From Rhodococcus tibetensis (lineage in GTDB: Bacteria > Actinomycetota > Actinomycetes > Mycobacteriales > Mycobacteriaceae): a DNA stretch of 64,000 bases. The stretch covers positions 1 to 64,000 of the forward strand of contig NZ_JANFQF010000020.1 in assembly GCF_024438035.1 (NCBI RefSeq), written 5' to 3'. Below, piece by piece: positions 35,180 to 43,995 of this stretch (position 1 is its first letter; every line of letters begins with the position of its first letter). The notes beneath the pieces are model-generated. The model did not search any database. It saw only the letters and a list, made by a program, of their open reading frames with translations, and was not told the origin of the DNA. Both the position numbers and the translations under genes were made by a program.

Positions 35180-36373
35180 ATGACCAACGCTGTCATCGTG
35201 GACGTCGTCCGCCTCGCTTCCGGTAAGGGCAAGCCCGGAGGCGCGCTGTCCGGCACGCATCCGGTGGAACTGCTCGCGCACGTGCTGCGCAGCCTTGTCG
35301 AGCGCAACGGCATCGACCCCGCGCAGGTCGACGACGTCATCGGCGGCTGCGTCGGTCAGGCCGGCGAGCAGGCCCTCAACATCTCCCGGACGGCGGTGCT
35401 GTCGGCCGGATTCCCCGACTCGGTTCCGGCCACCACCGTCGACCGCCAGTGCGGCTCGAGCCAGCAGGCGGCGCACTTCGCCGCGCAGGGCGTGATCGCC
35501 GGCGCCTACGACATCGTGATCGCCGCCGGTGTGGAGTCGATGTCCCGCGTTCCGATGGGCACGACGACCATCGGTCAGGACGCGTCCGGCCCGGGCATCG
35601 CCGCCCGCTACCCCGAGGGACTCGTCAACCAGGGCATCTCCGCCGAACTGATCGCCGCCAAGTGGAAGTTCGACCGCGACGCCCTCGACGCGTTCTCCGC
35701 GCAGTCGCATCAGCGTGCCGCCGACGCCGCGTCGAAGGGCTTGTTCGACAAGGAGATCCTGCCGATCGAGGTGACCAACGCGGCCGGGGAGACCGTCTCG
35801 CACGCCGTCGACGAGACCGTGCGCGCAGCCACCACCGCGCAGGGTCTTTCGGGTCTGAAGTCGTCGTTCTACTCCGAGGAGTACGCGGCCCGGTTCCCGG
35901 AGGCACAGTGGCACATCACCCCCGGCAACTCGTCTCCGCTCACTGACGGCGCGTCCGGTGCGCTGATCATGAGCGAGGAGATGGCCGCCAAGCTGGGCCT
36001 GACTCCGCGGGCGCGGTTCCACTCGTTCTCCGTCGCCGGCGACGACCCGGTATTCATGCTCACTGCCCCGATCCCGGCCACGAAGAAGATCCTCGCGAAG
36101 TCGGGGCTCAGCATCGACGACATCGACGCCTACGAGGTCAACGAGGCGTTCGCTCCGGTACCGCTCGCCTGGGCCCACGAGTTCGGGGCCGACCCGGCCA
36201 AGCTGAACCCCCGCGGAGGTGCCATCGCCCTCGGCCACGCTCTCGGCTCTTCGGGCACCCGTCTGCTCGGCACGCTGGTCAACCAGCTCGAGGCCACCGG
36301 CGGACGCTACGGCCTGCAGACGATGTGCGAAGGCGCAGGCATGGCCAACGCCACCATCATCGAACGCATCTGA
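35180..36373 (+). CDS. Acetyl-CoA C-acyltransferase (thiolase)
   Basis: A 397-residue thiolase. The three catalytic positions are visible: Cys91 in [11 protein letters not shown], His353 in [14 protein letters not shown] and Cys383 in [10 protein letters not shown]. It cleaves a 3-ketoacyl-CoA with CoA to release acetyl-CoA, or the reverse. ATG 35180 follows GAAAGGGACAATC. The AVFSF-like condensing loops are replaced by the degradative type ([17 protein letters not shown]). It lies between the hydratase and a hydroxyacyl-CoA dehydrogenase-like SDR, as expected for beta-oxidation of a short or branched chain. Confidence 0.94.
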   Translation: MTNAVIVDVVRLASGKGKPGGALSGTHPVELLAHVLRSLVERNGIDPAQVDDVIGGCVGQAGEQALNISRTAVLSAGFPDSVPATTVDRQCGSSQQAAHFAAQGVIAGAYDIVIAAGVESMSRVPMGTTTIGQDASGPGIAARYPEGLVNQGISAELIAAKWKFDRDALDAFSAQSHQRAADAASKGLFDKEILPIEVTNAAGETVSHAVDETVRAATTAQGLSGLKSSFYSEEYAARFPEAQWHITPGNSSPLTDGASGALIMSEEMAAKLGLTPRARFHSFSVAGDDPVFMLTAPIPATKKILAKSGLSIDDIDAYEVNEAFAPVPLAWAHEFGADPAKLNPRGGAIALGHALGSSGTRLLGTLVNQLEATGGRYGLQTMCEGAGMANATIIERI

Positions 36374-36413
36374 CCCACATTTTCTGACAACCCCTGCATT
36401 CGAAAGGCACAAC

Positions 36414-37175
36414 ATGATCGTCAATGACAGCGTCGCCCTCGTCACCGGTGGCGCCTCGGGCCTCGGCCTCGCTACCGCCAAGGCCCTTCTCGCCGACGGC
36501 GCCAGCGTCGTCATCATCGACCTGCCCTCGTCCAACGGCGAAACGGTCGCCAAGGAACTCGGCGACCGCGTCCGCTTCGCCGCCGGCGATGTCACCAACG
36601 AAGCCGATGTATCTGCCGCACTCGACGTCGCGGAGTCGCTCGGCCCGCTTCGCGTGGCCGTCAACTGCGCCGGCATCGGTAACGCCATCAAGACCGTCGG
36701 CAAGAACGGTGCGTTCCCGCTGGCCGATTTCACCAAGATCGTCACCGTCAACTTGATCGGCACGTTCAACGTGATTCGTCTTGCCGCCGAGCGGATCTCG
36801 AAGACGGAGCCGATCGAAGGCGAGCGCGGCGTCATCATCAACACTGCGTCCGTCGCCGCATACGACGGACAGATCGGTCAGGCCGCGTACTCCGCCTCGA
36901 AGGGCGGCGTCGTCGGCATGACCCTGCCGATCGCCCGTGACCTCGCGTCCCTGCTGATCCGCGTCAACACCATCGCCCCCGGCCTGTTCAAGACCCCGCT
37001 GCTCGGCTCCCTGCCGGAGGCCGCCCAGCAGTCGCTCGGAAGCCAGGTTCCGCACCCCTCGCGTCTGGGCGACCCGTCCGAGTACGGCGCGCTCGCCGCA
37101 CACATCGTGTCCAACCCCATGCTCAACGGTGAGACCATCCGTCTCGACGGCGCTATCCGCATGGCACCGCGCTGA
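36414..37175 (+). CDS. SDR, 3-hydroxyacyl-CoA dehydrogenase type (HSD17B10-like)
   Basis: A 253-residue short-chain dehydrogenase. The cofactor site is [20 protein letters not shown] (about 10-29), Asp follows in VVIIDLP (NAD preference), and the catalytic Ser and Tyr-x-x-x-Lys are in [11 protein letters not shown] and AYSASKGG. The insertion around [20 protein letters not shown] and the [15 protein letters not shown] loop match type II 3-hydroxyacyl-CoA dehydrogenases, which oxidise 3-hydroxyacyl-CoA, including 2-methyl branched ones. It supplies the step between the hydratase and thiolase upstream. Confidence 0.9.
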   Translation: MIVNDSVALVTGGASGLGLATAKALLADGASVVIIDLPSSNGETVAKELGDRVRFAAGDVTNEADVSAALDVAESLGPLRVAVNCAGIGNAIKTVGKNGAFPLADFTKIVTVNLIGTFNVIRLAAERISKTEPIEGERGVIINTASVAAYDGQIGQAAYSASKGGVVGMTLPIARDLASLLIRVNTIAPGLFKTPLLGSLPEAAQQSLGSQVPHPSRLGDPSEYGALAAHIVSNPMLNGETIRLDGAIRMAPR

Positions 37176-37185
37176 TCGGCGACCG

Positions 37186-37857
37186 GTGACTCTGCGCGAG
37201 GACGGGCCGACCGTGACGGAGCCGGAGTACGCCGACTGGCGGACGTTCGAGGCCCTGTCGCTGACACCCATCCTCGAGCAGGCACTGGATCTGTTCAACG
37301 AGAACGGTTACCACGGCACGACGGTGCGGCAGATCGCCCGTCGTGTCGGGGTGACCGTCCCCGCCCTGTACTACCACCACGAGAGCAAGGAAGCCATTCT
37401 CGTGGCACTGTTCGAACTGCAGATGCGTGAACTGAACGATCGCGCCGAGGCCGCCGCCTGTGACGCCGGCGCCGACGACGTCGTGGCGCAATTCTCCAAC
37501 GTCGTCGAAGCGATCGTCCTCTACATGACGCACCGGGTGCGGCACGTCTGCCTCGACACCGAGTTGCGGCACGTCTCCGCCGACAGTCGTAGTCGGTACG
37601 CGGCCACGCGAAAACGCCTCGAGCTCATGGTGATCGATCTGGTCACCGAGGGTGTGGCCACGGGTGAGTTCCACGCCACCCACGTGGCGGAGACCGCTCG
37701 CGCCCTTCTCGGCATGTGCCAGTCCATCCCACGGTGGTACCAGTCGGGTGGCGCCTTGACCCCCGACCAGGTGGCCGCCCGCTATGTCGACATCGCCCTT
37801 CACACTGTAGGCGGCTCCGCCGCCCGTGCGCGGTTGACGAGTTTCTGGACTCCTTAA
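37186..37857 (+). CDS. TetR family transcriptional regulator
   Basis: A 223-residue regulator from GTG 37186, or 214 residues from GTG 37213; neither has a strong ribosome site. The helix-turn-helix is NGYHGTTVRQIARRVGVTVPALYYHHESKEA (about 50-80, shown for position). The C-terminal domain, about 120 residues, is the ligand part with RHVCLDTELRHVSADSRSRY. It is the fourth gene of the acyl-CoA module and 10 bp from the SDR, so it probably represses this cluster and senses an acyl-CoA, as related regulators do. Candidate operators are at 34199-34272 and 40143. Confidence 0.88.
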   Translation: MTLREDGPTVTEPEYADWRTFEALSLTPILEQALDLFNENGYHGTTVRQIARRVGVTVPALYYHHESKEAILVALFELQMRELNDRAEAAACDAGADDVVAQFSNVVEAIVLYMTHRVRHVCLDTELRHVSADSRSRYAATRKRLELMVIDLVTEGVATGEFHATHVAETARALLGMCQSIPRWYQSGGALTPDQVAARYVDIALHTVGGSAARARLTSFWTP

Positions 37858-37878
37858 CCACGCACGGGCGCGAAGCGC

Positions 37879-38838
37879 CTAGAGCAGGCGGGCTTTCGCC
37901 TCGGCGTACTCGCGAGTGAGTCGCTCGACGACGGTGGCGGCGGGAACTACCGCGTCCACGGCGCCGATCCCCTGCCCGGCGCCCCAGATGTCACGCCACG
38001 CCTTGGACTTCGACTTCTCGTTCGTTCCGAAATCCATTGCGCTGGAATCGGAGACCGGAAGCGCTGCGGGATCGTACCCGGCCGCGGTGATGCTGCCGCG
38101 GAGGTAGTTCCCGTGCACGCCGGTGAAGAGGTTGGAGTAGACGATGTCGGATGCGGTGGAGTCGACGATCATCTGCTTGTAGGCGGCGTCGGCATTGGCT
38201 TCTTCGGTGGCGATGAACGCGGACCCGATGTAGGCGAGATCGGCGCCGGCGGCCTGCGCGGCGAGCACCGAACGTCCGTGGGCGATGGAGCCGGACAGCA
38301 ACACCGGGCCGTCGAACCATTCGCGGATTTCCTGCAACAACGCGAACGGTGACTGGGTGCCCGCGTGTCCGCCGGCACCTGCGGCAACAGCGATCAGGCC
38401 GTCCGCGCCCTTCTCGACGGCTTTCTTCGCGAACCTGTTGTTGATGACGTCGTGCAGAACGATGCCGCCGTAGGAGTGGACGGCGTCGTTGACGTCGGTG
38501 CGGGCGCCGAGGGAGGTGATGACGATCGGGACTTGGAACTCGACGACGGTGGCGAGGTCTTCGTCGAGCCGGTCATTGCTCTTGTGGACGATCAGGTTGA
38601 CCGCGTAGGGCGCGGATAGAGCCTCGGGGTTGTTCGCGTCGTGCTTGGCGAGTTCTTCGGTGATGCGGGTGAGCCACTCCCGCAGTACCGGCTGCGGCCG
38701 TGCGTTGAGGGTGGGGAAAGAACCGACGACACCCGAGGTGCACTGGGCGATCACCAGGTCCGGACCGGACACGATGAACATCGGTGAGGCGACGACGGGC
38801 AGGCTCAACCGGTCTTCGAGAATGGGGGGCAGGCTCAT
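37879..38838 (-). CDS. Nitronate monooxygenase / 2-nitropropane dioxygenase-like
   Basis: A 319-residue TIM-barrel flavoprotein. FMN-binding features are GADGLIAVAAGAGGHAGTQS (about 145-164), a His in that loop, and the later LLSGSIAHGRSVLAAQAAGAD with IGSAFIATEEA. The N-terminus LPVVASPMFIVSGPDLVIAQ is typical. Related enzymes oxidise nitronates or act as enoyl-reductases. It is the last gene of a minus-strand unit with a SnoaL-like protein and a crotonase, so an acyl-CoA or hydroxylated substrate is as likely as a nitro compound. Confidence 0.88.
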   Translation of the reverse strand: MSLPPILEDRLSLPVVASPMFIVSGPDLVIAQCTSGVVGSFPTLNARPQPVLREWLTRITEELAKHDANNPEALSAPYAVNLIVHKSNDRLDEDLATVVEFQVPIVITSLGARTDVNDAVHSYGGIVLHDVINNRFAKKAVEKGADGLIAVAAGAGGHAGTQSPFALLQEIREWFDGPVLLSGSIAHGRSVLAAQAAGADLAYIGSAFIATEEANADAAYKQMIVDSTASDIVYSNLFTGVHGNYLRGSITAAGYDPAALPVSDSSAMDFGTNEKSKSKAWRDIWGAGQGIGAVDAVVPAATVVERLTREYAEAKARLL

Positions 38839-38862
38839 GAAAGCTCCTTGCTGTGCAGGGGT

Positions 38863-39267
38863 TTACGACTGGGAGAGCTGGGCGGCCATCAGCGGGATGA
38901 GCGCTTGGAGGCCTTTCACCGGGCGGACCATCACCTTGAACGACGTAATCTGGTCGTTGTCGTTCCAGTGCATGATGTCGACGCCGTTCACATGGACGCC
39001 GTCGAGTTCGGTGGCGAATTCGAGGACCGCGGAGCGGTGGCTGTACCACTCCTCGACGTAATGGAAACCGGTGCCGTCGAAGACGGTCAGGGCGGCGCCG
39101 AGGTAGGCCAGGACCTCCGCCTTCCCTTCCTGCGGAGTGAACACTGCGGGTGAGGTGAACACGGCGTCTTCCGCGATCAGGGCGTCGAGGGCGTCGAGGT
39201 CGCGATGTTCCACGACGTGGTGCCAGCGGGTGACGACGCGCGGGGCCACCGGCAGTTCGGCGTTCAT
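38863..39267 (-). CDS. SnoaL/NTF2-like fold protein
   Basis: A 134-residue small cone-shaped barrel protein. ATG 39267 overlaps the crotonase stop (ATGA). The first helices HVVEHRDLDALDALIAEDAV are followed by strands FHYVEEWYSHRSAVLEFATE and DIMHWNDNDQITSFKVMVRP. The family includes polyketide cyclases, ketosteroid isomerase-like proteins and unknown limonene-epoxide hydrolase relatives. No catalytic residue can be assigned from sequence. Context points to acyl-CoA or ring intermediate handling. Confidence 0.82.
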   Translation of the reverse strand: MNAELPVAPRVVTRWHHVVEHRDLDALDALIAEDAVFTSPAVFTPQEGKAEVLAYLGAALTVFDGTGFHYVEEWYSHRSAVLEFATELDGVHVNGVDIMHWNDNDQITSFKVMVRPVKGLQALIPLMAAQLSQS

Positions 39268-40121
39268 CCGCGGAACGCCGGGATCGGGAGGTCGTCCCCG
39301 AAGAGGTCCGGCGTGTTGTCTCGCACGCTGTCGGGGAACGCGGCAGGACGCTTCTCGAGGAAGGCGGAGATTCCTTCCCGGGCATCCGGTCCGATTCCGC
39401 GGATGTTGAGGCCGCGGGTCTCCACGCGGTGCGCGATCATCGGGTGTTCGGCGCCGAGCGTGCGCCACATCATCTGCCGGGACAGCGCCACGGACACCGG
39501 CGCCGAATGCTCGGTGAGCGTCCGGGCCAGCGTGTACGCCTCGTCGAGGAGCGACTCCTTCGGATACAGCCGATAAACGAGGCCTGCCCGCAAAGCCTCG
39601 TCGGCGTCGAACACCCGGCCCGAGTACACCCAGTCGAGTGCGGTCTGCAGCGGCACGAGTTTGGGCAGGAACCATGTGGAACAGGATTCGGGCAGTATTC
39701 CGCGTCGGTTGAACACGAAGCCGATGCGTGCATCGTCTGCGGCCAAGCGGAAGTCGGCTGCCAGGGTCATCGTGATGCCCACGCCGACGGCGGGTCCGTT
39801 GATGGCGGCGATGATCGGCTTGCGAGATTCGAACATCCGCAGGACGACGCGGCCGCCGCCGTCGCGTCGAACCTCCGGATCTGCGTCTTCTTCCTGCCAC
39901 TCGCCGAACGTCTCGGCACCGGCAGACAGGTCCGCGCCCGCGCAGAACGCTCGTCCCGCTCCGGTGAGCACGATCGCCCGGACGGAATCGTCCGCGTCGA
40001 GCTGGTCGTATGCGGCGATCAGCTCGTTCTCCATGATGGTGGTGAAGGCGTTGAGTTGGGCGGGCCGGTTCAAGGTGATCGTCGCGATGCCGTCCGCGAC
40101 GACGAGGCTGATGTGCTCCAC
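39264..40121 (-). CDS. Enoyl-CoA hydratase/isomerase family protein
   Basis: A 285-residue crotonase. Oxyanion-hole motifs are GAGRAFCAGADLSAGAETFG (about 54-73) and IAAINGPAVGVGITMTLAAD (about 105-124). The glutamate region reads FVFNRRGILPESCSTWFLPK, with a Glu at the second catalytic position, as in 2-(1,2-epoxy)/PaaG-like and some dienoyl-CoA members. The GTG start at 40121 lies about 20 bp from a candidate TetR operator. It begins the minus-strand unit hydratase, SnoaL-like, nitronate monooxygenase-like. Confidence 0.9.
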   Translation of the reverse strand: MEHISLVVADGIATITLNRPAQLNAFTTIMENELIAAYDQLDADDSVRAIVLTGAGRAFCAGADLSAGAETFGEWQEEDADPEVRRDGGGRVVLRMFESRKPIIAAINGPAVGVGITMTLAADFRLAADDARIGFVFNRRGILPESCSTWFLPKLVPLQTALDWVYSGRVFDADEALRAGLVYRLYPKESLLDEAYTLARTLTEHSAPVSVALSRQMMWRTLGAEHPMIAHRVETRGLNIRGIGPDAREGISAFLEKRPAAFPDSVRDNTPDLFGDDLPIPAFRG

Positions 40122-40142
40122 CTGGCCAGCATGACACGCCGA

Positions 40143-40157
40143 CTGAACGATCGCTAG
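40143..40157 (-). promoter_or_regulatory. Candidate TetR operator upstream of the crotonase
   Basis: CTGAACGATCGCTAG, with the core AACGATCGCT as a pseudo-palindrome, lies about 20 bp upstream of the GTG at 40121. The same word with two changes occurs at 34199-34213. The site touches the stop of the SRAP gene. Confidence 0.45.
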
Positions 40158-40873
40158 TGCGGGTCTCGCACGGGCTCGACCAGTTCGGGTCCGTTGTTAC
40201 GCGGGGAGTTGACGGCGGTACTCACCTCGTACGGTTCTAGACGTGGCTCGGGAATCGAGGCGATGAGGGCGTCGACCTGTTCACGGTCGGTCAGGGTGGG
40301 GTCGAGCCAGTGTTCCTGGAAGCTGGGCGGCAGCACCACCGGTGAACGGTCGTGTATATGGCCGAGGACGTCGGTGGCCTGGGTGGTGAGAACCGTGGTG
40401 GTCCAGAGCCACCTGTTCGGGTCGTCCTCCGGGAGTGCGGGGTCGGGCCACAGTTCGTACAGGCCGGCCATCGCCAACACACCGTCGCCGTGCAGGAAGT
40501 AGGGGATCTTCGTGCCGTCCTCCCGTTTCATCCACTCGTAGTAGCCGTCGGCGGGGATGATGCAGCGCCGTCGGGTTGCGGCCTTCCGAAATGCGGGCTT
40601 CTCCGTGATCGACTCGGATCTGGCGTTGATGAGCTTGTTGCCGATCTTGACGTCCTTGGCCCACGGCGGGACCAGCCCCCATTTTGCCGTGCGAAGTTGA
40701 CGGACCGGGTCGGTGTCGGGTTTTCCGCGCGGTGGCCGTTCCAGCACGACGCGGACCTGCTGGGTGGGAGCGACGTTGTAGGACGGACCCACCTCCTCAC
40801 CGACGATCTCGGCGACCTCGAAGATGGACCGCAGTTCCTTGTCGGTGGTGGTGCTGGCGTACCTTCCGCACAC
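40154..40873 (-). CDS. SRAP domain protein (YedK/HMCES family)
   Basis: A 239-residue protein that forms a thiazolidine crosslink with abasic sites in single-stranded DNA and shields them during replication. Catalytic Cys2 follows the start codon (GTG, then CGRY). Other active-site residues are visible: Asn83 in INARSES, Glu113 in DGYYEW and His174 in IHDRSPVV. The KWGLVPPWAKD strand is typical. After initiator Met removal Cys2 becomes the N-terminus, as required. It is the only gene of its unit and divergent from the DoxX gene. Confidence 0.93.
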   Translation of the reverse strand: MCGRYASTTTDKELRSIFEVAEIVGEEVGPSYNVAPTQQVRVVLERPPRGKPDTDPVRQLRTAKWGLVPPWAKDVKIGNKLINARSESITEKPAFRKAATRRRCIIPADGYYEWMKREDGTKIPYFLHGDGVLAMAGLYELWPDPALPEDDPNRWLWTTTVLTTQATDVLGHIHDRSPVVLPPSFQEHWLDPTLTDREQVDALIASIPEPRLEPYEVSTAVNSPRNNGPELVEPVRDPH

Positions 40874-41003
40874 TTCTCGGTCTCCTTACTCGGGTCTTCG
40901 TCCGATCCGTGGGCCGCGATGAGTTTTCCGCGGCCCGGCAGTCTGTCTTCTCGAGGGAACGGAACACCCTCCCGCCCCGCAACTTCTACCTTCGGAGATC
41001 GCC

Positions 41004-41453
41004 ATGACCTCGACACCACATTCCACCGCAAAGTCCGCCGGACCGCTCGGTTCTCCCGAGAACGCGGCACCGGTCGGGAGGAAGGCGCGGATCGCCGGAC
41101 TCGTCGTCACCGGTCTGGTCATCGCGTTCCTGCTCTTCGACGCGATCATTCACATCGCGAACATTCAATCCGTGCGTGATGCGATGGCCGAACTCGGTTT
41201 CGACGAGAACATCGCCGTGGTGATCGGGATCGTGATGCTGGTGTGCCTTGTGCTGTACGTCGTCCCGGCGACGAGCATCCTCGGTGCCGTTCTCCTGACC
41301 GGATACCTCGGTGGCGCGGTGGCGACCAACATGCTCACCGAGCAACCGCTGTTCAGCACCATTCTGTTCCCCATCTACGTCGGCATCTTCGTGTGGGGCG
41401 GACTGTGGCTGCGCGATGCCGAGGTCCGCAAAATCATGCCGATCCGGCGTTGA
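41004..41453 (+). CDS. DoxX-like small membrane protein
   Basis: A 149-residue protein with a 30-residue polar N-terminus and four membrane helices: IAGLVVTGLVIAFLLFDAII, VVIGIVMLVCLVLYVVPATS, ILGAVLLTGYLGGAVATNML and IFVWGGLWLRDAEV. The pattern matches the DoxX-like family, linked in mycobacteria with oxidant detoxification. CGGAGATCGCC precedes the ATG. No oxidoreductase partner is adjacent, though a MOSC gene follows after 22 bp on the same strand. Confidence 0.85.
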   Translation: MTSTPHSTAKSAGPLGSPENAAPVGRKARIAGLVVTGLVIAFLLFDAIIHIANIQSVRDAMAELGFDENIAVVIGIVMLVCLVLYVVPATSILGAVLLTGYLGGAVATNMLTEQPLFSTILFPIYVGIFVWGGLWLRDAEVRKIMPIRR

Positions 41454-41475
41454 GAGGTCGGTAGGGTCGGAGTGC

Positions 41476-42015
41476 ATGGGCACGATCACCGCCGTGAGCC
41501 GGAGCGGCAGGCATTCGTTCACCAAGCCGAACGAGAGCGCCGTGCACCTGCTCGCCGGACTCGGTGTGGACGGTGACGCTCACCAGGGTGTCACCGTCCG
41601 ACACCGTTACCGGGTGCGCCGCGATCCCACGCAGCCGAACTTGCGGCAGGTCCACCTCATGCACGCAGAGTTGCACGACGAGTTGAACTCGCTCGGATTC
41701 GAGATCCAGGCAGGTCAGCTCGGTGAGAACATCACCACCCGCGGAATCGATCTGCTTGCACTACCGACAGGAACTCGTCTCCACCTGGGTCGGCAAGCGG
41801 TGGTGGAGGTGACGGGTCTGAGGAATCCGTGCAAGCAGATCGAGGCGTTCCGGAAGGGTCTGCTGTCGCACGCGGTGGACCGGCACCCGAAAGGCACGAT
41901 CGTCCGCAAGACGGGAATCATGTCGATCGTCCTCGAAGGCGGCGAGGTCCGGCCCGGTGACTCCATCTCTATCGAACTGCCGCCCGAGCCGCACCGGCCA
42001 CTCGTGCCGGTATGA
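41476..42015 (+). CDS. MOSC domain protein
   Basis: A 179-residue molybdenum-cofactor sulfurase C-terminal-like protein. Visible motifs are GLGVDGDAHQGVTVRHR, GQLGENITTRGIDLLALPTG and the conserved cysteine in VTGLRNPCKQIEAF. Stand-alone MOSC proteins (YiiM-like) reduce N-hydroxylated compounds or move sulfur on a molybdenum site. It follows the DoxX gene closely. Partner reductase not seen. Confidence 0.88.
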   Translation: MGTITAVSRSGRHSFTKPNESAVHLLAGLGVDGDAHQGVTVRHRYRVRRDPTQPNLRQVHLMHAELHDELNSLGFEIQAGQLGENITTRGIDLLALPTGTRLHLGRQAVVEVTGLRNPCKQIEAFRKGLLSHAVDRHPKGTIVRKTGIMSIVLEGGEVRPGDSISIELPPEPHRPLVPV

Positions 42016-42017
42016 CC

Positions 42018-42593
42018 TCACCCGCGTCGGAACTTCTGCAGGACGCCCGTCACGGTATAGGCGACGCCGGCAGCGGAAAGTACCCAGGGTGCGGCGACGA
42101 TGATCGGGTCCATCCACAGGTGGCTCAGATCGGCGCGCTTCTTCCCGAGACGGGAGGACACACCGTGATGAGACAACTCGCTCCGGATGCCGGTCTCGGT
42201 GACGGGGTTGTCGGGGTGCAGGGTCAGGAACGAGGCCAGATGGCTCTCCACCGCATCGACCCGGTCGGCGGCCAGCAGGATGAGCCAGTGCGCGGCCCGT
42301 GCCTCGCTGTATCGGAAGGCGAACTTCCGCATCACTCCGGAGAGGCCCTTGGGCGGGCACGACGTACCGAATACCGGTGTGAGGAACTCATGTTCGATAG
42401 ACCGCTCACGCGGCCACTTCTCCTCCTGGCGCTCGGGGAAATCCCAGTGGGCGCCCGTCCCGCCGGGATCGAATCGCTCCTTCGGCACCGCAGGCCGGTC
42501 CCGGGGGTCGAGGTCCACGCCCCATCCCGGGATGCGCGCGCGCAACTCGGCACTCGTCAACGCAGGCTTCGGCTTGTCTGCTGTGTACGCCAT
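42018..42593 (-). CDS. Conserved-looking protein of unknown function
   Basis: A 191-residue soluble protein with a possible C-terminal membrane-proximal segment. ATG 42593 lies 13 bp after the alcohol dehydrogenase stop on the same strand, with GAGGAGGAC upstream. The N-terminal half is charged (ARIPGWGVDLDPRDRPAVPK, then HWDFPERQEEKWPRERSIEH). The middle is helical (FAFRYSEARAAHWLILLAAD). The end is hydrophobic (IVAAPWVLSAAGVAYTVTGV). I do not recognise the family. Co-transcription with the dehydrogenase suggests a shared process. Confidence 0.65.
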   Translation of the reverse strand: MAYTADKPKPALTSAELRARIPGWGVDLDPRDRPAVPKERFDPGGTGAHWDFPERQEEKWPRERSIEHEFLTPVFGTSCPPKGLSGVMRKFAFRYSEARAAHWLILLAADRVDAVESHLASFLTLHPDNPVTETGIRSELSHHGVSSRLGKKRADLSHLWMDPIIVAAPWVLSAAGVAYTVTGVLQKFRRG

Positions 42594-42606
42594 CGTGTCC
42601 TCCTCG

Positions 42607-43755
42607 TCATCCGGCGTTCGGCACGATGACCGGTTTGATGCAATTGTCGAGCTTCGCCGAGAAGATGTGGTACCCCTCGGCGATATGCTCCAGCGGAATA
42701 CGATGTGTGACAATGTCGTTGGGCTTCAGATAGCCGTTGCGGATGTGCTCGAACAGGCGGGGCCACTGTCGCTTCACGGGGCACTGGTTCATGCGAAGCG
42801 TCAGCCCCTTGTTCAGCGCGTCACCGAACTTGACGGCACTGAACATCGGACCGTAGGCGCCCATCACGGAAATCGTCCCGCCCTTCCTGACGGAATCGAT
42901 CGCCCAATTGAGGGCGATCGGGGACCCGCCCTGCAGCTTGAACTTGGCGGCCGTGACGTGCTGAATGAAATTGCCGTCGGCCTCGGCACCGACAGCGTCG
43001 ATGGCCACATCGGCCCCGAGATGGTCGGTGATCTTCTTCATGTGGACCACGATGTCGGCGTACTCGGCGAAGTTGTACGTCTCGGCGTGCGCGAACGTGC
43101 GGGCCTTCTCCAGCCGGTACCCGAGGTGATCGATCACGATGACTCGCCCGGCACCCATGAGCCAGGACGACTTGGCCGCATACAGGCCCACCGGCCCCGC
43201 GCCGAACACCACCACGGTGTCGCCTTCGACGATGTCGCCGAGCTGTGCTCCGAAGTAGCCGGTGGCGAGCGCGTCGGTGAGCAGCAATGCGTCCTCGTCG
43301 TCCATCCACTCGGGGATTTTGGTCGGGCCCACATCGGCGAACGGCACGCGAACGAACTCTGCCTGCCCGCCGTCGTATCCGCCGCACGTGTGGGAGTACC
43401 CGTAGATTCCGCCCACGGCGGTGGCATTCGGGTTGACGTTGTGGCAGTTCGAGTAGAGCCCGCGTGCGCAGAAATAACACGAACCGCAGTACACGTTGAA
43501 CGGCACCATCACCCGGTCACCGCACTGCAGGTTCTGCACCGACGGGCCGACCTCCTCGACGACGCCGATGAACTCGTGGCCGAACGTCATGCCGACCCGG
43601 GTGTCCGGCATCATGCCGTGGTACAGATGCAGGTCGGAGCCGCATATGGCCGCCAAAGTCACCCGCACGATCGCATCGTTGGGGTGCTCGATCCGGGGGA
43701 TATCTTTCTCTTCGACTCGGACCTTGTACGGCCCCCGATACACCATCGCTCGCAT
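42607..43755 (-). CDS. Zinc-dependent alcohol/formaldehyde dehydrogenase-like protein
   Basis: A 382-residue medium-chain dehydrogenase. Catalytic zinc ligands are in AAICGSDLHLYHG and FGHEFIG; the structural zinc lobe has four cysteines (CGSCYFCARGLYSNC, about 90-104). The NAD site is VVVFGAGPVGLYAAKSSWLM. The long loop after it and the final third resemble glutathione-independent formaldehyde dehydrogenase relatives common in actinobacteria. It probably oxidises an aldehyde or alcohol with a bound or free NAD. The gene runs with the unknown 191-residue protein. Confidence 0.88.
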   Translation of the reverse strand: MRAMVYRGPYKVRVEEKDIPRIEHPNDAIVRVTLAAICGSDLHLYHGMMPDTRVGMTFGHEFIGVVEEVGPSVQNLQCGDRVMVPFNVYCGSCYFCARGLYSNCHNVNPNATAVGGIYGYSHTCGGYDGGQAEFVRVPFADVGPTKIPEWMDDEDALLLTDALATGYFGAQLGDIVEGDTVVVFGAGPVGLYAAKSSWLMGAGRVIVIDHLGYRLEKARTFAHAETYNFAEYADIVVHMKKITDHLGADVAIDAVGAEADGNFIQHVTAAKFKLQGGSPIALNWAIDSVRKGGTISVMGAYGPMFSAVKFGDALNKGLTLRMNQCPVKRQWPRLFEHIRNGYLKPNDIVTHRIPLEHIAEGYHIFSAKLDNCIKPVIVPNAG

Positions 43756-43906
43756 CTACGCCTCCTTGTCTGCGCCCGATAGCGGGAGCAAGTACCCGCG
43801 TCGGGCCGAACGAAACACAACCGGTGCGGTGCGGCGGGGCGGAGGCGGCCCCGTGCTCACGGCGGGTGAATAGATGTGAACAACGTGTTTCTTCTAAAGT
43901 CAAGGG

Positions 43907-43966
43907 TTGACGGATGTCTTGTGCGTGAGATTACATCTTAGCGGTAAGCCTTTGAGGGCTTAAGTA
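43907..43966 (+). promoter_or_regulatory. Promoter and operator for the MFS-ALDH unit
   Basis: TTGACG (43907-43912) and ATTACA (43930-43935) are 17 bp apart. CTTAGCGGTAAG (43937-43948) follows at once, near the expected transcription start, so a repressor there would block initiation. The block TTAGCG-x-TAAG-x3-TTGAG recurs at 46989 upstream of the ring-cleavage operon. Confidence 0.6.
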
Positions 43967-43995
43967 AATGCCTCGACACAACCCTGAGGATGCTC

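Noticed and set aside
40874-41003. ECF (GGAAC/GTT) promoter for the DoxX gene
   Set aside because: GGAAC words occur near 40957-40966 but no GTT lies at the right spacing.
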